From MGBC131033 sp910585655 (GTDB lineage Bacteria; Bacillota; Clostridia; Lachnospirales; Lachnospiraceae): DNA of 64,000 nt. The stretch spans positions 62,001-126,000 of the forward strand of contig CATBCG010000063.1 in assembly GCA_949502025.1 (NCBI GenBank), given 5' to 3'. This document shows, one piece after another, positions 44,534-52,877 of the stretch; position 1 is the stretch's first letter, and each line of letters opens with the position of its first letter. Below the pieces are notes generated by a model that was not told the origin of the DNA, did not search any database, and saw only the letters and a list, made by a program, of their open reading frames with translations. Made by a program: the position numbers and the translations under genes.

Positions 44534-46087
44534 TTATCTCTTTGTCGTCCACTGGCTGCAGTCCCAAACCTGCCCTGCCAGCCCCTCATAAAACTCCGGT
44601 TCGTGGCATACCATCAGGATACTTCCTTTATACTCCGTCAGGGCGCGGCGCAGTTCTGCTTTTGCATCTACATCCAGGTGATTGGTCGGCTCATCCAAGA
44701 GCAGTACATTGGTCTCCCGGTTGATTAGCTTGCAGAGACGAACCTTTGCCTGCTCCCCGCCGCTTAACACCCGTACCAGACTTTCGATATGCTTTGTCGT
44801 CAGCCCGCATTTGGCAAGGGCGGCGCGTACCTCATACTGGCTAAAGGCAGGAAAGTCCTGCCAGATTTCCTCAATACAGGTTCGATCGGCATCCCCTGTC
44901 AGCTCTTGCTCAAAATAGCCGATTTCTAAATAGTCGCCTCGTTCTACCTGACCGGAAAGCGGTGGAATCAATCCCAGAATACTTTTTAAAAGCGTCGTCT
45001 TGCCGATTCCGTTGGCTCCGGTCAGGACGATTTTATCTCCGCGCTCCATTGAGAGGCAAAGCGGCTTTGAGAGCGGCTCCTCATAGCCAATCACCAAATC
45101 CTTTGTCTGAAATATATAGCGTCCCGGTGTCCTGGCAGTACGGAAATGAAATTCTGGCTTCGGTTTCTCCTTAGCCAGTTCAATGACATCCATCTTATCG
45201 AGCTTTTTCTGGCGGGACATCGCCATATTTCTGGTCGCTACCCGCGCTTTGTTCCGCGCGACAAAATCCTTCAGCTCGGAAATTTCCTGCTGCTGGCGGT
45301 TGTAGGCAGCCTCTAGCTGTGCCTGTTTTACTGCGTAGACTTCCTGAAAATGATCGTAATCTCCCACGTATCTGGTTAATGTCTGCTGATCCATGTGATA
45401 GATCAGATTGATCACACTATTTAAAAATGGGATATCGTGAGAAATCAGAATAAACGCATTTTCATATTCCTGTAGATAACGCTTGAGCCATTCGATATGA
45501 ACGGCGTCGAGATAGTTGGTCGGTTCATCCAGCAGTAAAATATCCGGTTTTTCTAAAAGAAGCTTTCCTAACAGGACACGGGTTCTCTGACCGCCGGAAA
45601 GCTCTTCTACATCCCGGTCAAGTCCTAGTTCCGACAAGCCCAATGCTCTGGCTACTTCTTCTACTTTGACGTCAATCGCATAAAAATCGTGCATCGTCAA
45701 AAGCTCCTGGATCACGGAAAACTCTTCCATCATCCTGTCCATTTCGTCAGCTTCTGCGGTAGCCATTTCCTCACAAAGCTGATTCATCTGCTCTTCCTGC
45801 TCGAACAGCCAGGAAAACGCACTCCGCAAAACATCTCCTACCGTCATCCCTCGTTCCAGTATGGTATGCTGATCCAGGTATCCGGCGCGCACTCGCTTTG
45901 CCCATTCGATTTTTCCCTCGTCCGGCACCAGTTTACCCGTAATAATATTTAAAAATGTAGACTTTCCTTCTCCATTCGCTCCGATCAGACCAATATGCTC
46001 TCCCTTTAACAGACGAAACGACACGTCCTGAAAAATAGCCCGGTCGCCAAAGCCGTGCGTCAGATGTTCGACATTTAACAGGCTCAT
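44534..46087 (-). CDS. ABC-F family ATPase
   Basis: 517 residues with two ABC cassettes and no membrane domain: GANGEGKST and LSGGQRTRVLLGKLLLEKPDILLLDEPTNYLD in the first, GANGIGKTTL and LSGGEQAKVRLCKL...LLLDEPTNHLD in the second, joined by a basic coiled linker. ABC-F proteins act on the ribosome, as translation factors or antibiotic-protection proteins; which of these is not decidable. Its start overlaps the phosphatase gene stop by 4 bp, so it is the last gene of the long flagellar-operon tail. Confidence 0.88.
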   Translation of the reverse strand: MSLLNVEHLTHGFGDRAIFQDVSFRLLKGEHIGLIGANGEGKSTFLNIITGKLVPDEGKIEWAKRVRAGYLDQHTILERGMTVGDVLRSAFSWLFEQEEQMNQLCEEMATAEADEMDRMMEEFSVIQELLTMHDFYAIDVKVEEVARALGLSELGLDRDVEELSGGQRTRVLLGKLLLEKPDILLLDEPTNYLDAVHIEWLKRYLQEYENAFILISHDIPFLNSVINLIYHMDQQTLTRYVGDYDHFQEVYAVKQAQLEAAYNRQQQEISELKDFVARNKARVATRNMAMSRQKKLDKMDVIELAKEKPKPEFHFRTARTPGRYIFQTKDLVIGYEEPLSKPLCLSMERGDKIVLTGANGIGKTTLLKSILGLIPPLSGQVERGDYLEIGYFEQELTGDADRTCIEEIWQDFPAFSQYEVRAALAKCGLTTKHIESLVRVLSGGEQAKVRLCKLINRETNVLLLDEPTNHLDVDAKAELRRALTEYKGSILMVCHEPEFYEGLAGQVWDCSQWTTKR

Positions 46088-46698
46088 TCCTTTAAAGCCC
46101 CTTTCCCATAATATAAATCCTGCGTTTCACAGGCTTTTGTAATCTGCCATTCCCCGCCAATAAGTTCCAGTTCGGTAATGCCGCAGTTTCCGATATCCTG
46201 CTGCCAAAAGGTGGACAGCTCCCGTTTTTCCACAACCAACAGCAACGCATGAATCGCCGCCCCATGAGATACCGCCAGTACATGCTGATATGGCTTTGTT
46301 TTTAGTTCCTCCAAAAAATCGGTTATCCGCGCCGTCAATTCCTGAAAAGATTCGGCGCCGGGAATCGGCTGATATTGCTGCGGCGCCAGGAAAAAATCCC
46401 GAAAATCCGCGTCCAGCTCCTCCAACGTGCTTCCTTCCATGCTCCCAAAGGAAATCTCAATGATCCGCTCCTCCGGAATAAAAGTAGTGCGATCCCGTCC
46501 GGTTGCCAGCTCCGCTGTCTCCATCGTCCTAGAAAGTGGACTGACATAGCAGGCGTCAAAAGGGATTTTTTTCAGATATTCTCCCGCTTTTACCGCCTGC
46601 TTCCTTCCGTTTTCATTAAGATGCTTATCCAGTCTCCCCTGCAGCAGTCGTATTTTATTGCCGTCGGTCTCTCCATGACGCATCACATACAATTTCAT
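46084..46698 (-). CDS. Histidine phosphatase (phosphoglycerate-mutase fold)
   Basis: 204 residues with the catalytic start MKLYVMRHGETDGNK, where His acts as phospho-acceptor, a second RTMETAELATG arginine segment and a later AVSHGAAIHALL histidine. Substrate unknown. The ATG at 46698 has AGGAG 7 nt upstream; the longer frame to 46761 overlaps the preceding gene and is rejected. Overlaps the ABC-F gene by 4 bp. Confidence 0.87.
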   Translation of the reverse strand: MKLYVMRHGETDGNKIRLLQGRLDKHLNENGRKQAVKAGEYLKKIPFDACYVSPLSRTMETAELATGRDRTTFIPEERIIEISFGSMEGSTLEELDADFRDFFLAPQQYQPIPGAESFQELTARITDFLEELKTKPYQHVLAVSHGAAIHALLLVVEKRELSTFWQQDIGNCGITELELIGGEWQITKACETQDLYYGKGALKE

Positions 46699-46702
46699 TT
46701 TC

Positions 46703-47401
46703 TTATCTCCTTGTAATCGTATTGATAATTGTTTCCAAATCGTCTCCCTGCCGCAGTTCAAACGTCCCGATTTGAATCAGGGTCTGCCGGTTCTGTGATT
46801 TTAAATACTGTTTAAACTCCGAAACACTTTCAATAATACCAGCTTCTTCCAACATGGAAGCTACCTGCTCCGCCGTCATACCGGACACAATTTCAACCTT
46901 TACCAGTCCCGGTGTCTCTCCGCCCTCTGCCTGCTCCCCTTCCGGCGTTTTCTCATCCTCTATTTGATCGTCTGCTCCTTTTCCGTCTGACGCACTGTCT
47001 CCTTCGTTCTCTGGGTTGTTCTCTGTTTGCTCATCCGATCCCGTTGCGTCCGAATCGCTGTCTCCTTTGTTGTTTGTCTCGTTTTCTGGCTTATCTGTCG
47101 TATCTTCCGGTTTATCCTTTTCGTCTTGCTTTCCATCTTCTTCTGGCGCGCCGTCATCTTTTTGTTTTAAAAGCTTTTCATAGCCCTCTTTTTGCTTTTC
47201 CAGTTCGTCCTTCCATTTTAACTCCGATTCCTGGATAGCGCTCAGCCTTTTTTCCTCCGCCTCCTGCTCCGTCAGCATCCCCAGACGGGCGGCGCGGCTC
47301 TGCACCTCGGCGTCGGTCAACGTCTCTGGCTTTCGTATGACAACAAGCAGAATCGTCACAAACAAAACACCGACTCCAAAACCTCTCAGATAATTTTTCA
47401 T
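46703..47401 (-). CDS. Membrane protein with MltG/YceG-like LysM subdomain only
   Basis: 232 residues: one N-terminal membrane helix, a coiled segment, a highly acidic Asp/Glu/Asn/Gly linker (about 80-165), then VKVEIVSGMTAEQVASMLEEAGIIESVSEFKQYLKSQ...GTFELRQGDDLETIINTI, which matches the N-terminal substrate-binding subdomain of the lytic transglycosylase MltG (YceG). The catalytic domain is missing, so it may bind cell wall without cutting. Such short forms occur beside clostridial motility genes. Role unknown. Confidence 0.7.
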   Translation of the reverse strand: MKNYLRGFGVGVLFVTILLVVIRKPETLTDAEVQSRAARLGMLTEQEAEEKRLSAIQESELKWKDELEKQKEGYEKLLKQKDDGAPEEDGKQDEKDKPEDTTDKPENETNNKGDSDSDATGSDEQTENNPENEGDSASDGKGADDQIEDEKTPEGEQAEGGETPGLVKVEIVSGMTAEQVASMLEEAGIIESVSEFKQYLKSQNRQTLIQIGTFELRQGDDLETIINTITRR

Positions 47402-47417
47402 TGATACAGCTCCTGTT

Positions 47418-48602
47418 TTATGATTTATGGAACAAATCTACTACCAGTTTAACCTCGCCCTGACCTAAGCCCATTGCCTTTGAAATCTCCAAAATAGACA
47501 TTCCACCCCGATACATCCGCAAAATCCTATCGTTTTGTTCCTCTATCGAAGCAGCGTCCAATTCTTCCTCCGACGGAATATCTAAAAATTCCGGCGTTCT
47601 TATCGGCATCCTTTTGACGCTCTGACTTTCTCTTTGACCAGAAACAACAGAAGCGGACATTCCTGTCCTCGCTCTCTCCGGCTGGTCTTGTACAGCCCGT
47701 CTTACCACCGGGCACGGCGCAGTTCCGGCGGCGGCTTGTCCTTCTGCCTGCGTTCTTACTCTGGCTCTGCTCTCCTGCCCCTGTACAGGACGCCTTACTG
47801 CCTGACGTGGCGCGGCTTTTACCTGCGGCGCTTCCTTTACAGGATCTCCTGCTCTTCTTTGTAGCATAAGCGTCTCTGCAGCAGCAGCTTCTTCCAACGC
47901 TTTCTCCGTATGTCTATCGTCTGGTCGATTTGGTCGAACCGATCGATAGACCGGTTCGGCTTCTTCCCTGACCTGCGTTCTTTGCGGCACCTGTCTTTGC
48001 GCCAATTCCTGTGCCTGTATCTGCGCCAGTCTTCTGGCTTCCGCCTGAATCGCCTGTTTTCTGCGGATCTCTTCATACCGGCTGACCGTAGCCTCTGCCT
48101 GTTTAGAAAGAGTCTGTACTTGCTGATAAATATCCCCTAATCTTGCGTTTTCTTCCTCCGCCTCCTGCAGTAAACTTTGAATCTGCTGGTTTGTTCCGTC
48201 CAAACGCGCTGCAAAATCCTTCAGGCTGCTTTCCTTTTCCTTTAGCATATCGTAAAGGAACACGACTTCCATATGATTTTGATTGATTTTTTCTAATACT
48301 TCGTCGGAATATTCCCCAAACGACAGCATTTTTTCATTGGACATCCGATCTAACTCCGATTCACTGTCCAAAAGCAGCTCGTTTTTCTGCTCCCGCATTC
48401 GTCCGGACAGCTCTGCAAGAGCGTCCGTCACGATTCGATCGAGGTTTTCCTTTTTCCGAAGCTCGGCTAAAACCGCTTCCTTTAAATCCGCCGCCCGTTT
48501 TTCCTCTTTCTGACGGCTACCTGCCAGTTTTTCCGGCAGGAAAAAGCTCGCCGCTACACATAACAGACCGATTATTACAAATAGAATATCTATTAGTTCC
48601 AT
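47418..48602 (-). CDS. DUF6115-like membrane/coiled-coil protein in SwrB position
   Basis: 394 residues: one N-terminal membrane helix (LIDILFVIIGLLCVAASFFL), a long coiled coil (about 30-190), a basic, Gln/Arg-rich low-complexity stretch, and a C-terminal helix-turn-helix-like end (NDRILRMYRGGMSILEISKAMGLGQGEVKLVVDLF). In Bacillus, swrB, a single-pass protein that activates flagellar export, lies directly after sigD; the place and topology match, but sequence similarity is limited to the end. GGGAG ribosome-binding site. Confidence 0.7.
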   Translation of the reverse strand: MELIDILFVIIGLLCVAASFFLPEKLAGSRQKEEKRAADLKEAVLAELRKKENLDRIVTDALAELSGRMREQKNELLLDSESELDRMSNEKMLSFGEYSDEVLEKINQNHMEVVFLYDMLKEKESSLKDFAARLDGTNQQIQSLLQEAEEENARLGDIYQQVQTLSKQAEATVSRYEEIRRKQAIQAEARRLAQIQAQELAQRQVPQRTQVREEAEPVYRSVRPNRPDDRHTEKALEEAAAAETLMLQRRAGDPVKEAPQVKAAPRQAVRRPVQGQESRARVRTQAEGQAAAGTAPCPVVRRAVQDQPERARTGMSASVVSGQRESQSVKRMPIRTPEFLDIPSEEELDAASIEEQNDRILRMYRGGMSILEISKAMGLGQGEVKLVVDLFHKS

Positions 48603-48614
48603 TTACATTGCTCC

Positions 48615-48929
48615 CTAAATTTTAATATCGAACAGGCTTCCGCCCTCTCTTGTATGCTTCTTTGGCTCCTCATCGTTCTGTTTTTTTCGCTGCCGCTTCT
48701 GCCCCTCATAGCTGTTTTTGCCTTTTTCCTTGGCGTCATAGCGTTCCTCTTTATTCTCTGTTTCCTTTAGCTGGCTGGTACGTTCTGCCTGCTGCTTTCC
48801 CTGCCGGTCAGACTGCACCTGCAAAAAGCCCTGTTCCTGCGGGACTCTTGCCGTATCCTGCTGTCTGACCTGGGATGCCTCCTGGCTCCTCGGAGCCACC
48901 AAATAGTGATCGATTGTTTGAATTGGCAT
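48615..48929 (-). CDS. Small hydrophilic protein of the sigD region
   Basis: 104 residues, unknown function. Begins MPIQTIDHYLVAPRSQEASQ and is otherwise very polar and basic (Gln, Lys, Glu, Arg), with a short conserved-looking end GGSLFDIKI. Likely disordered. Tightly placed between sigD and the DUF6115 gene with a GGGAGGGG ribosome-binding site, which is the main argument that it is real. Confidence 0.65.
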   Translation of the reverse strand: MPIQTIDHYLVAPRSQEASQVRQQDTARVPQEQGFLQVQSDRQGKQQAERTSQLKETENKEERYDAKEKGKNSYEGQKRQRKKQNDEEPKKHTREGGSLFDIKI

Positions 48930-48944
48930 GGTATCCCCTCCCGA

Positions 48945-49733
48945 CTATAACCCACTCGATACAAAAATATCCAGATAATCGCCCAGCTTTACCCGCAGCT
49001 TTTGAAGCGCTCTTGTATGAAGCTGGGAAATTCTCGACTCCGATACTTCTAAAATCATACTGATTTCTTTTAGCGTCAGCTCTTCATAATAATAAAAAGC
49101 AATTACCTTTTGTTCCTTCTCCGTCAGACCGGCTATCGCTTCCGCGAGCATCTCCTTTAGCTCTGCCTTTTCTAACTGTTCCTCTGGGCGACCGTAATCC
49201 GATTCCGTTCCGACGGAGGACGCCAGCTTCATCTCGCCCCCCTGCTCCAGATATTCGTCCAGGGAAATCAGTCCTGCCATCTGTGTCTGACTCTGCCAGC
49301 TTTCATACTCGTCTACCGTAATGTTTAACTCCTGCGCCAGCTCTTCTTCGGTTGCCGGACGACCATATTCGTTTTCCAGTTTTTGAAGAGCAGTTTCCAG
49401 TTTCCTCTGCTTTTGCCGGAGCGTTCGGGGAATCCAATCCATTTTTCGGATTTGATCCAAAATAGCGCCCCGTATCCGCAGGCTGGCATAAGTTTCAAAC
49501 TTGACGCCTTTTCCGTAATCAAATTTATCAATCGCATCGATTAAGCCGAATACCCCATAGCCTACCAAATCGTCATATTCCACGTTGTAGCCTAAATACA
49601 TCGACATCCTGCCTGCGATGATCTTTACCAGCCCTGCATATTCCAGAATCAGCTTTTCACGCAGCTCCGGGGTGGGCTTTTTACTATACGCTTCCCATAA
49701 TTTTGTTTTCAAATCTTCCTTATTTGACTGCAT
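48945..49733 (-). CDS. fliA: Motility sigma factor SigD/FliA
   Basis: 262-residue FliA/WhiG-family sigma factor: regions 2 (VEYDDLVGYGVFGLIDAIDKFDYGKGVKFETYASLRIRGAILDQIRKMDWIPR), 3 and 4 (LTEKEQKVIAFYYYEELTLKEISMILEVSESRISQLHTRALQKLR) are complete. It directs RNA polymerase to late flagellar and chemotaxis promoters of the TAAA-N15-GCCGATAT type; one such site lies at 44441-44468. GGAGG ribosome-binding site; end of the fla/che operon core as in Bacillus. Confidence 0.95.
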   Translation of the reverse strand: MQSNKEDLKTKLWEAYSKKPTPELREKLILEYAGLVKIIAGRMSMYLGYNVEYDDLVGYGVFGLIDAIDKFDYGKGVKFETYASLRIRGAILDQIRKMDWIPRTLRQKQRKLETALQKLENEYGRPATEEELAQELNITVDEYESWQSQTQMAGLISLDEYLEQGGEMKLASSVGTESDYGRPEEQLEKAELKEMLAEAIAGLTEKEQKVIAFYYYEELTLKEISMILEVSESRISQLHTRALQKLRVKLGDYLDIFVSSGL

Positions 49734-49786
49734 GAAAATTCCTCCATGTTCCTTTGCAAATCTGGTTTATGCTTCCCTTCCCCCGA

Positions 49787-50047
49787 TTATTCTGTCTGAC
49801 TGCCCTCCTGTGTAAGAAGCTCGCTGCCCTCGCCGTTTTCCTCTTCCTCTGTCGGAGGCACCGGCTTTTCCGCCGTCACTTTCCGATATAAATGTCTGGC
49901 AATCAGCCCCAATATGTAAAACCCAATCAATACTCCTAGCAGCGCCTTTAAACTATAGAGCGTATCATACTGCTTCCAGATACACAAAATCCCCGTCACG
50001 GCTCCTGCCAAAAGCATTGTCACCAATGGAATCATTTTTTCTCTCAT
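49787..50047 (-). CDS. Small two-helix membrane protein in the fla/che operon
   Basis: 86 residues: two hydrophobic helices (about 6-23 and 33-52), a basic turn, and an acidic tail (PPTEEEENGEGSELLTQEGSQTE). Starts inside the cheD stop (4-bp ATGA overlap) and precedes sigD, so it is translated with motility genes. Unknown function. Confidence 0.7.
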   Translation of the reverse strand: MREKMIPLVTMLLAGAVTGILCIWKQYDTLYSLKALLGVLIGFYILGLIARHLYRKVTAEKPVPPTEEEENGEGSELLTQEGSQTE

Positions 50048-50529
50048 ATGTATTTCTTCTCTTTCCCCACTGATTTAATCAACAATTTCCCTGTCTCCGA
50101 ATAAAACTCAATGGTACGACCATAATTTTTCCCGGTATCCTCTGCCAATATCCGAATCCGCATCTGCATCAGTTTGGCTTTAACCGCCTCTACGTTCCGA
50201 TCTCCTACCCGCATCATATCATTGCCGCTTGAAAATGCAAACATCTGTGCGCCGCCGGCTATTTTGGCCACCAGCCTGCTCCTCATTGCTCCAATAGACA
50301 TCATCTGTTTTACCAGTTCGTCTAAGCCGGTATCTGCAAACTTTGCGATATTTTGCTGGTTTGTAATCCTTGTGCTGTCCGGAAGCATACAATGGAGCAT
50401 CCCGCTTACCATCGTAGCCGGATCATAAAGCGCCACCCCGACACAGGAACCCAAGCCCAACGTCGTCAGGTTATCCGGCGCACGGCAGACCTTTAAATCC
50501 GCCATCCCTACTGTTATCATCTTTCCCAT
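50044..50529 (-). CDS. cheD: Chemoreceptor glutamine deamidase CheD
   Basis: 161 residues. The catalytic Cys-His-Thr set is visible: GLGSCVGVALYDP (nucleophile Cys) and LHCMLPDS (His). It deamidates receptor glutamines and, bound to CheC, tunes adaptation. Paired directly with cheC upstream (14-bp gap). Normal length. Confidence 0.95.
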   Translation of the reverse strand: MGKMITVGMADLKVCRAPDNLTTLGLGSCVGVALYDPATMVSGMLHCMLPDSTRITNQQNIAKFADTGLDELVKQMMSIGAMRSRLVAKIAGGAQMFAFSSGNDMMRVGDRNVEAVKAKLMQMRIRILAEDTGKNYGRTIEFYSETGKLLIKSVGKEKKYI

Positions 50530-50543
50530 AACCGTCGCCTTCC

Positions 50544-51176
50544 TTATAAGCCAAGTGATGATAAGATCTTATCATAGGATTCCAAGGTGGGAATCAGGAT
50601 AAAATAACCATCCAGTTCCACCGAATCCTCTAAAAACTGCGACTGGATCAGCAGCGCCTTATCCCCCAGTTTTCCAAACTCAATCGCCGGCACACTTAAA
50701 ATAGCGCCTGCCATATCAATGGAAAGGTAAGGAACCGACTCCGTAATCAGCAGATTTGTCAGAGAGGACAGGGAAGAAAGATAAGCTCCGGCAATGATGT
50801 TGCCGATTTCCTGGAGAGCCGAAAGCGACATTTCATCAAATGTAACCTCTTCTGTCTGGTCTGTTTCCTCGGTTTGTATGCCCATCAGGATATCCACGAC
50901 CTTTTTCGCGCAGTGCTGTTCCATCATAAACATCATCATCCCGTTAATATCCCCCTCTAACGTTACGAGGATACCCACGACTACCGTCTCTGCACCGCCT
51001 ACAATCTCTGAAAGCTCCTGAAAGCCAAGCAGCTCTACCTTTGGGACGCGCATATCCACTTTCGAGCGGATAAGCTGGGAGAGAGCCGTAGTCGCGTTGC
51101 CTGCACCAATGTTGCCGATTTCTTTTAACACGTCAAATTGCACTACATCCATCTGATCCAAATCCAATTTTCCCAT
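50544..51176 (-). CDS. cheC: CheY-P phosphatase CheC
   Basis: 210 residues with both phosphatase helices: VLKEIGNIGAGNATTALSQL and ALQEIGNIIAGAYLSSLSSL, each with the Glu and Asn that attack CheY-P. Weak phosphatase stimulated by CheD, encoded next. It complements FliY, the second CheC-type phosphatase in this window. Confidence 0.95.
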   Translation of the reverse strand: MGKLDLDQMDVVQFDVLKEIGNIGAGNATTALSQLIRSKVDMRVPKVELLGFQELSEIVGGAETVVVGILVTLEGDINGMMMFMMEQHCAKKVVDILMGIQTEETDQTEEVTFDEMSLSALQEIGNIIAGAYLSSLSSLTNLLITESVPYLSIDMAGAILSVPAIEFGKLGDKALLIQSQFLEDSVELDGYFILIPTLESYDKILSSLGL

Positions 51177-51194
51177 AGTTTCCCTCCATTCTTG

Positions 51195-51956
51195 TTATAA
51201 GCTTCCCCGTTCTCGCTTTAACCGCTTACGATCCTCGTCAAAGACAAAACGGATAATTTCCTCTCGTTCGGCAGAGCTTAACCAAAGGAATTCCAAACGA
51301 TTTTCATAGGTGCCAGGCTTTTTTTCCATTTCTACAGAAGAAATGATTTTGGCAAACATCCGCTTTACTTTTACTCCCTGCCTTTGCTCAAGTTCCATGG
51401 ACACGTACAGCACGCCGCCCTTAGACAGCTCACTATGCGTAGTAAAACGCATCCCGCCTCCGCTGATATCGGTCAGCACGCCTTCGTCCCACCGTTCGGT
51501 CTGTGTGCCAAGCCCTGCCAGCGTCCATCCGGTTTCCATCGAACCGCTGCTTTCTCCATAATATTTTAGCTCGGACAGCTCTTCCTCACTCAGCGCATAA
51601 AAGCGGAGCGGACGAACACAGTCTGCCCGGAAAAACTGTCTGCGCTGGAGCTTTTCCAAGCTGGTGATCAGTTCTACTACCGCGATGGAAAACGCATCCT
51701 CCTTATATCGGTCTATTACCTTTCCGGTACAGGAAAACGTGCCGCTGCTGGTATAAAAATGCAGTTCATATTCCTCTTCTACACGCAGCAAAATCGTATG
51801 TGTTTTTTCCGTCGGCATCGACAGTTTAAGGGTATTCCCCTCCGGCGGCTCCATGACCTGACTCAGCAAAATCGTCGGCTCGATCATCAGGCTATCCGGA
51901 TTCCTCCCTTTTTCAAGCTCTACCTTATCCCCTGCCTGAATTATAATTTCTGGCAT
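51195..51956 (-). CDS. PilZ-domain c-di-GMP flagellar brake, YcgR-like
   Basis: 253 residues: YcgR-type N-terminal domain (1-100) and a C-terminal PilZ domain with the binding signature RRQFFRADC (RxxxR) and DISGGGMRF (DxSxxG). Binds cyclic di-GMP and slows the motor. In Bacillus-like operons a ylxF/ypfA-type PilZ gene can occupy this place beside flhG. GGAGG ribosome-binding site. Confidence 0.9.
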   Translation of the reverse strand: MPEIIIQAGDKVELEKGRNPDSLMIEPTILLSQVMEPPEGNTLKLSMPTEKTHTILLRVEEEYELHFYTSSGTFSCTGKVIDRYKEDAFSIAVVELITSLEKLQRRQFFRADCVRPLRFYALSEEELSELKYYGESSGSMETGWTLAGLGTQTERWDEGVLTDISGGGMRFTTHSELSKGGVLYVSMELEQRQGVKVKRMFAKIISSVEMEKKPGTYENRLEFLWLSSAEREEIIRFVFDEDRKRLKRERGSL

Positions 51957-51990
51957 AGCGCCTCCACCTCCTTGATTGATTTATCTTATT

Positions 51991-52875
51991 TTATTTTGAC
52001 TTACTCCGCAATACGGCTGAAAACAAACCTGCAATTCCTCGTTTCTCAGCACGTCCCGTCCGTTCCTGCTCCATCCCTACTAACTTTTCTGCCATTTTTG
52101 CGATCGCTTTGCTTGCAGGCGCGTTCGGATACTGAATCGAAACTGGTTTCTGCATCATCACGGCGCGTCCAATATTGGAATCCTGCGGAATACAGCCCAT
52201 ATATTGCAGAGAAATATTTAAAAACCTTCCGATTGCAGAATCCAGCTTTTTATAAAGCTCCCGTCCTTCTAATACATCCTGGACGCGGTTGGCAATCAAC
52301 TTGATCTCGGAATGTCCTTCTAAAAACTCCGGCATCCGGTTTAAGGTTTTTAACAACGCATAGCTATCGGTAATCGAGGTTGGCTCCGGTGTAGCCACCA
52401 GGAGAATTTCCGAACTCGCTAAGACAAATTCCATAACACTGTCCGAAATTCCCGCTCCGGTATCAATCAGTATAATATCTGCCTTTTCATCCAATTCTAT
52501 CAGTTTTGCCGACAAATTTACCAACTGCTCCTTGGACAGATTATTCATTTCATGGATACCGGAACCACCCGAAATAAAACCGATATTTTCCGGTCCCTTT
52601 GTCACGATATCCGTCAGACTCTTCCCATACAACATCAGATCTGCCAGGCTGTATCTAGGTCGTATCCCCAACAATACTTCTACATTCGCCAGACCGAAAT
52701 CAGCGTCCATAACAACGACCCGCTTTCCCAGTCTGCTCAACGCAATGGCAAGATTAACAGAAACGCTAGACTTTCCAACTCCGCCCTTTCCACTGGTGAC
52801 AGTCAGTACTCTGGCAGTATTTCGTGGCATATTTTGGATTTTTACCATATTCCGTAATTTCTGTGCCTGATCCAT
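51991..52875 (-). CDS. flhG: Flagellar number regulator FlhG (MinD-like ATPase)
   Basis: 294-residue MinD/ParA ATPase with the deviant Walker A VTSGKGGVGKSSVSVNLA, DADFGLANVEVLLG and a switch Asp in IILIDTGAGIS. It partners FlhF to set flagellum number and site. Starts 2 bp after the flhF stop. N-terminal DQAQKLRNMVK is the helix known to stimulate the FlhF GTPase. Confidence 0.95.
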   Translation of the reverse strand: MDQAQKLRNMVKIQNMPRNTARVLTVTSGKGGVGKSSVSVNLAIALSRLGKRVVVMDADFGLANVEVLLGIRPRYSLADLMLYGKSLTDIVTKGPENIGFISGGSGIHEMNNLSKEQLVNLSAKLIELDEKADIILIDTGAGISDSVMEFVLASSEILLVATPEPTSITDSYALLKTLNRMPEFLEGHSEIKLIANRVQDVLEGRELYKKLDSAIGRFLNISLQYMGCIPQDSNIGRAVMMQKPVSIQYPNAPASKAIAKMAEKLVGMEQERTGRAEKRGIAGLFSAVLRSKSK

Positions 52876-52877
52876 CC

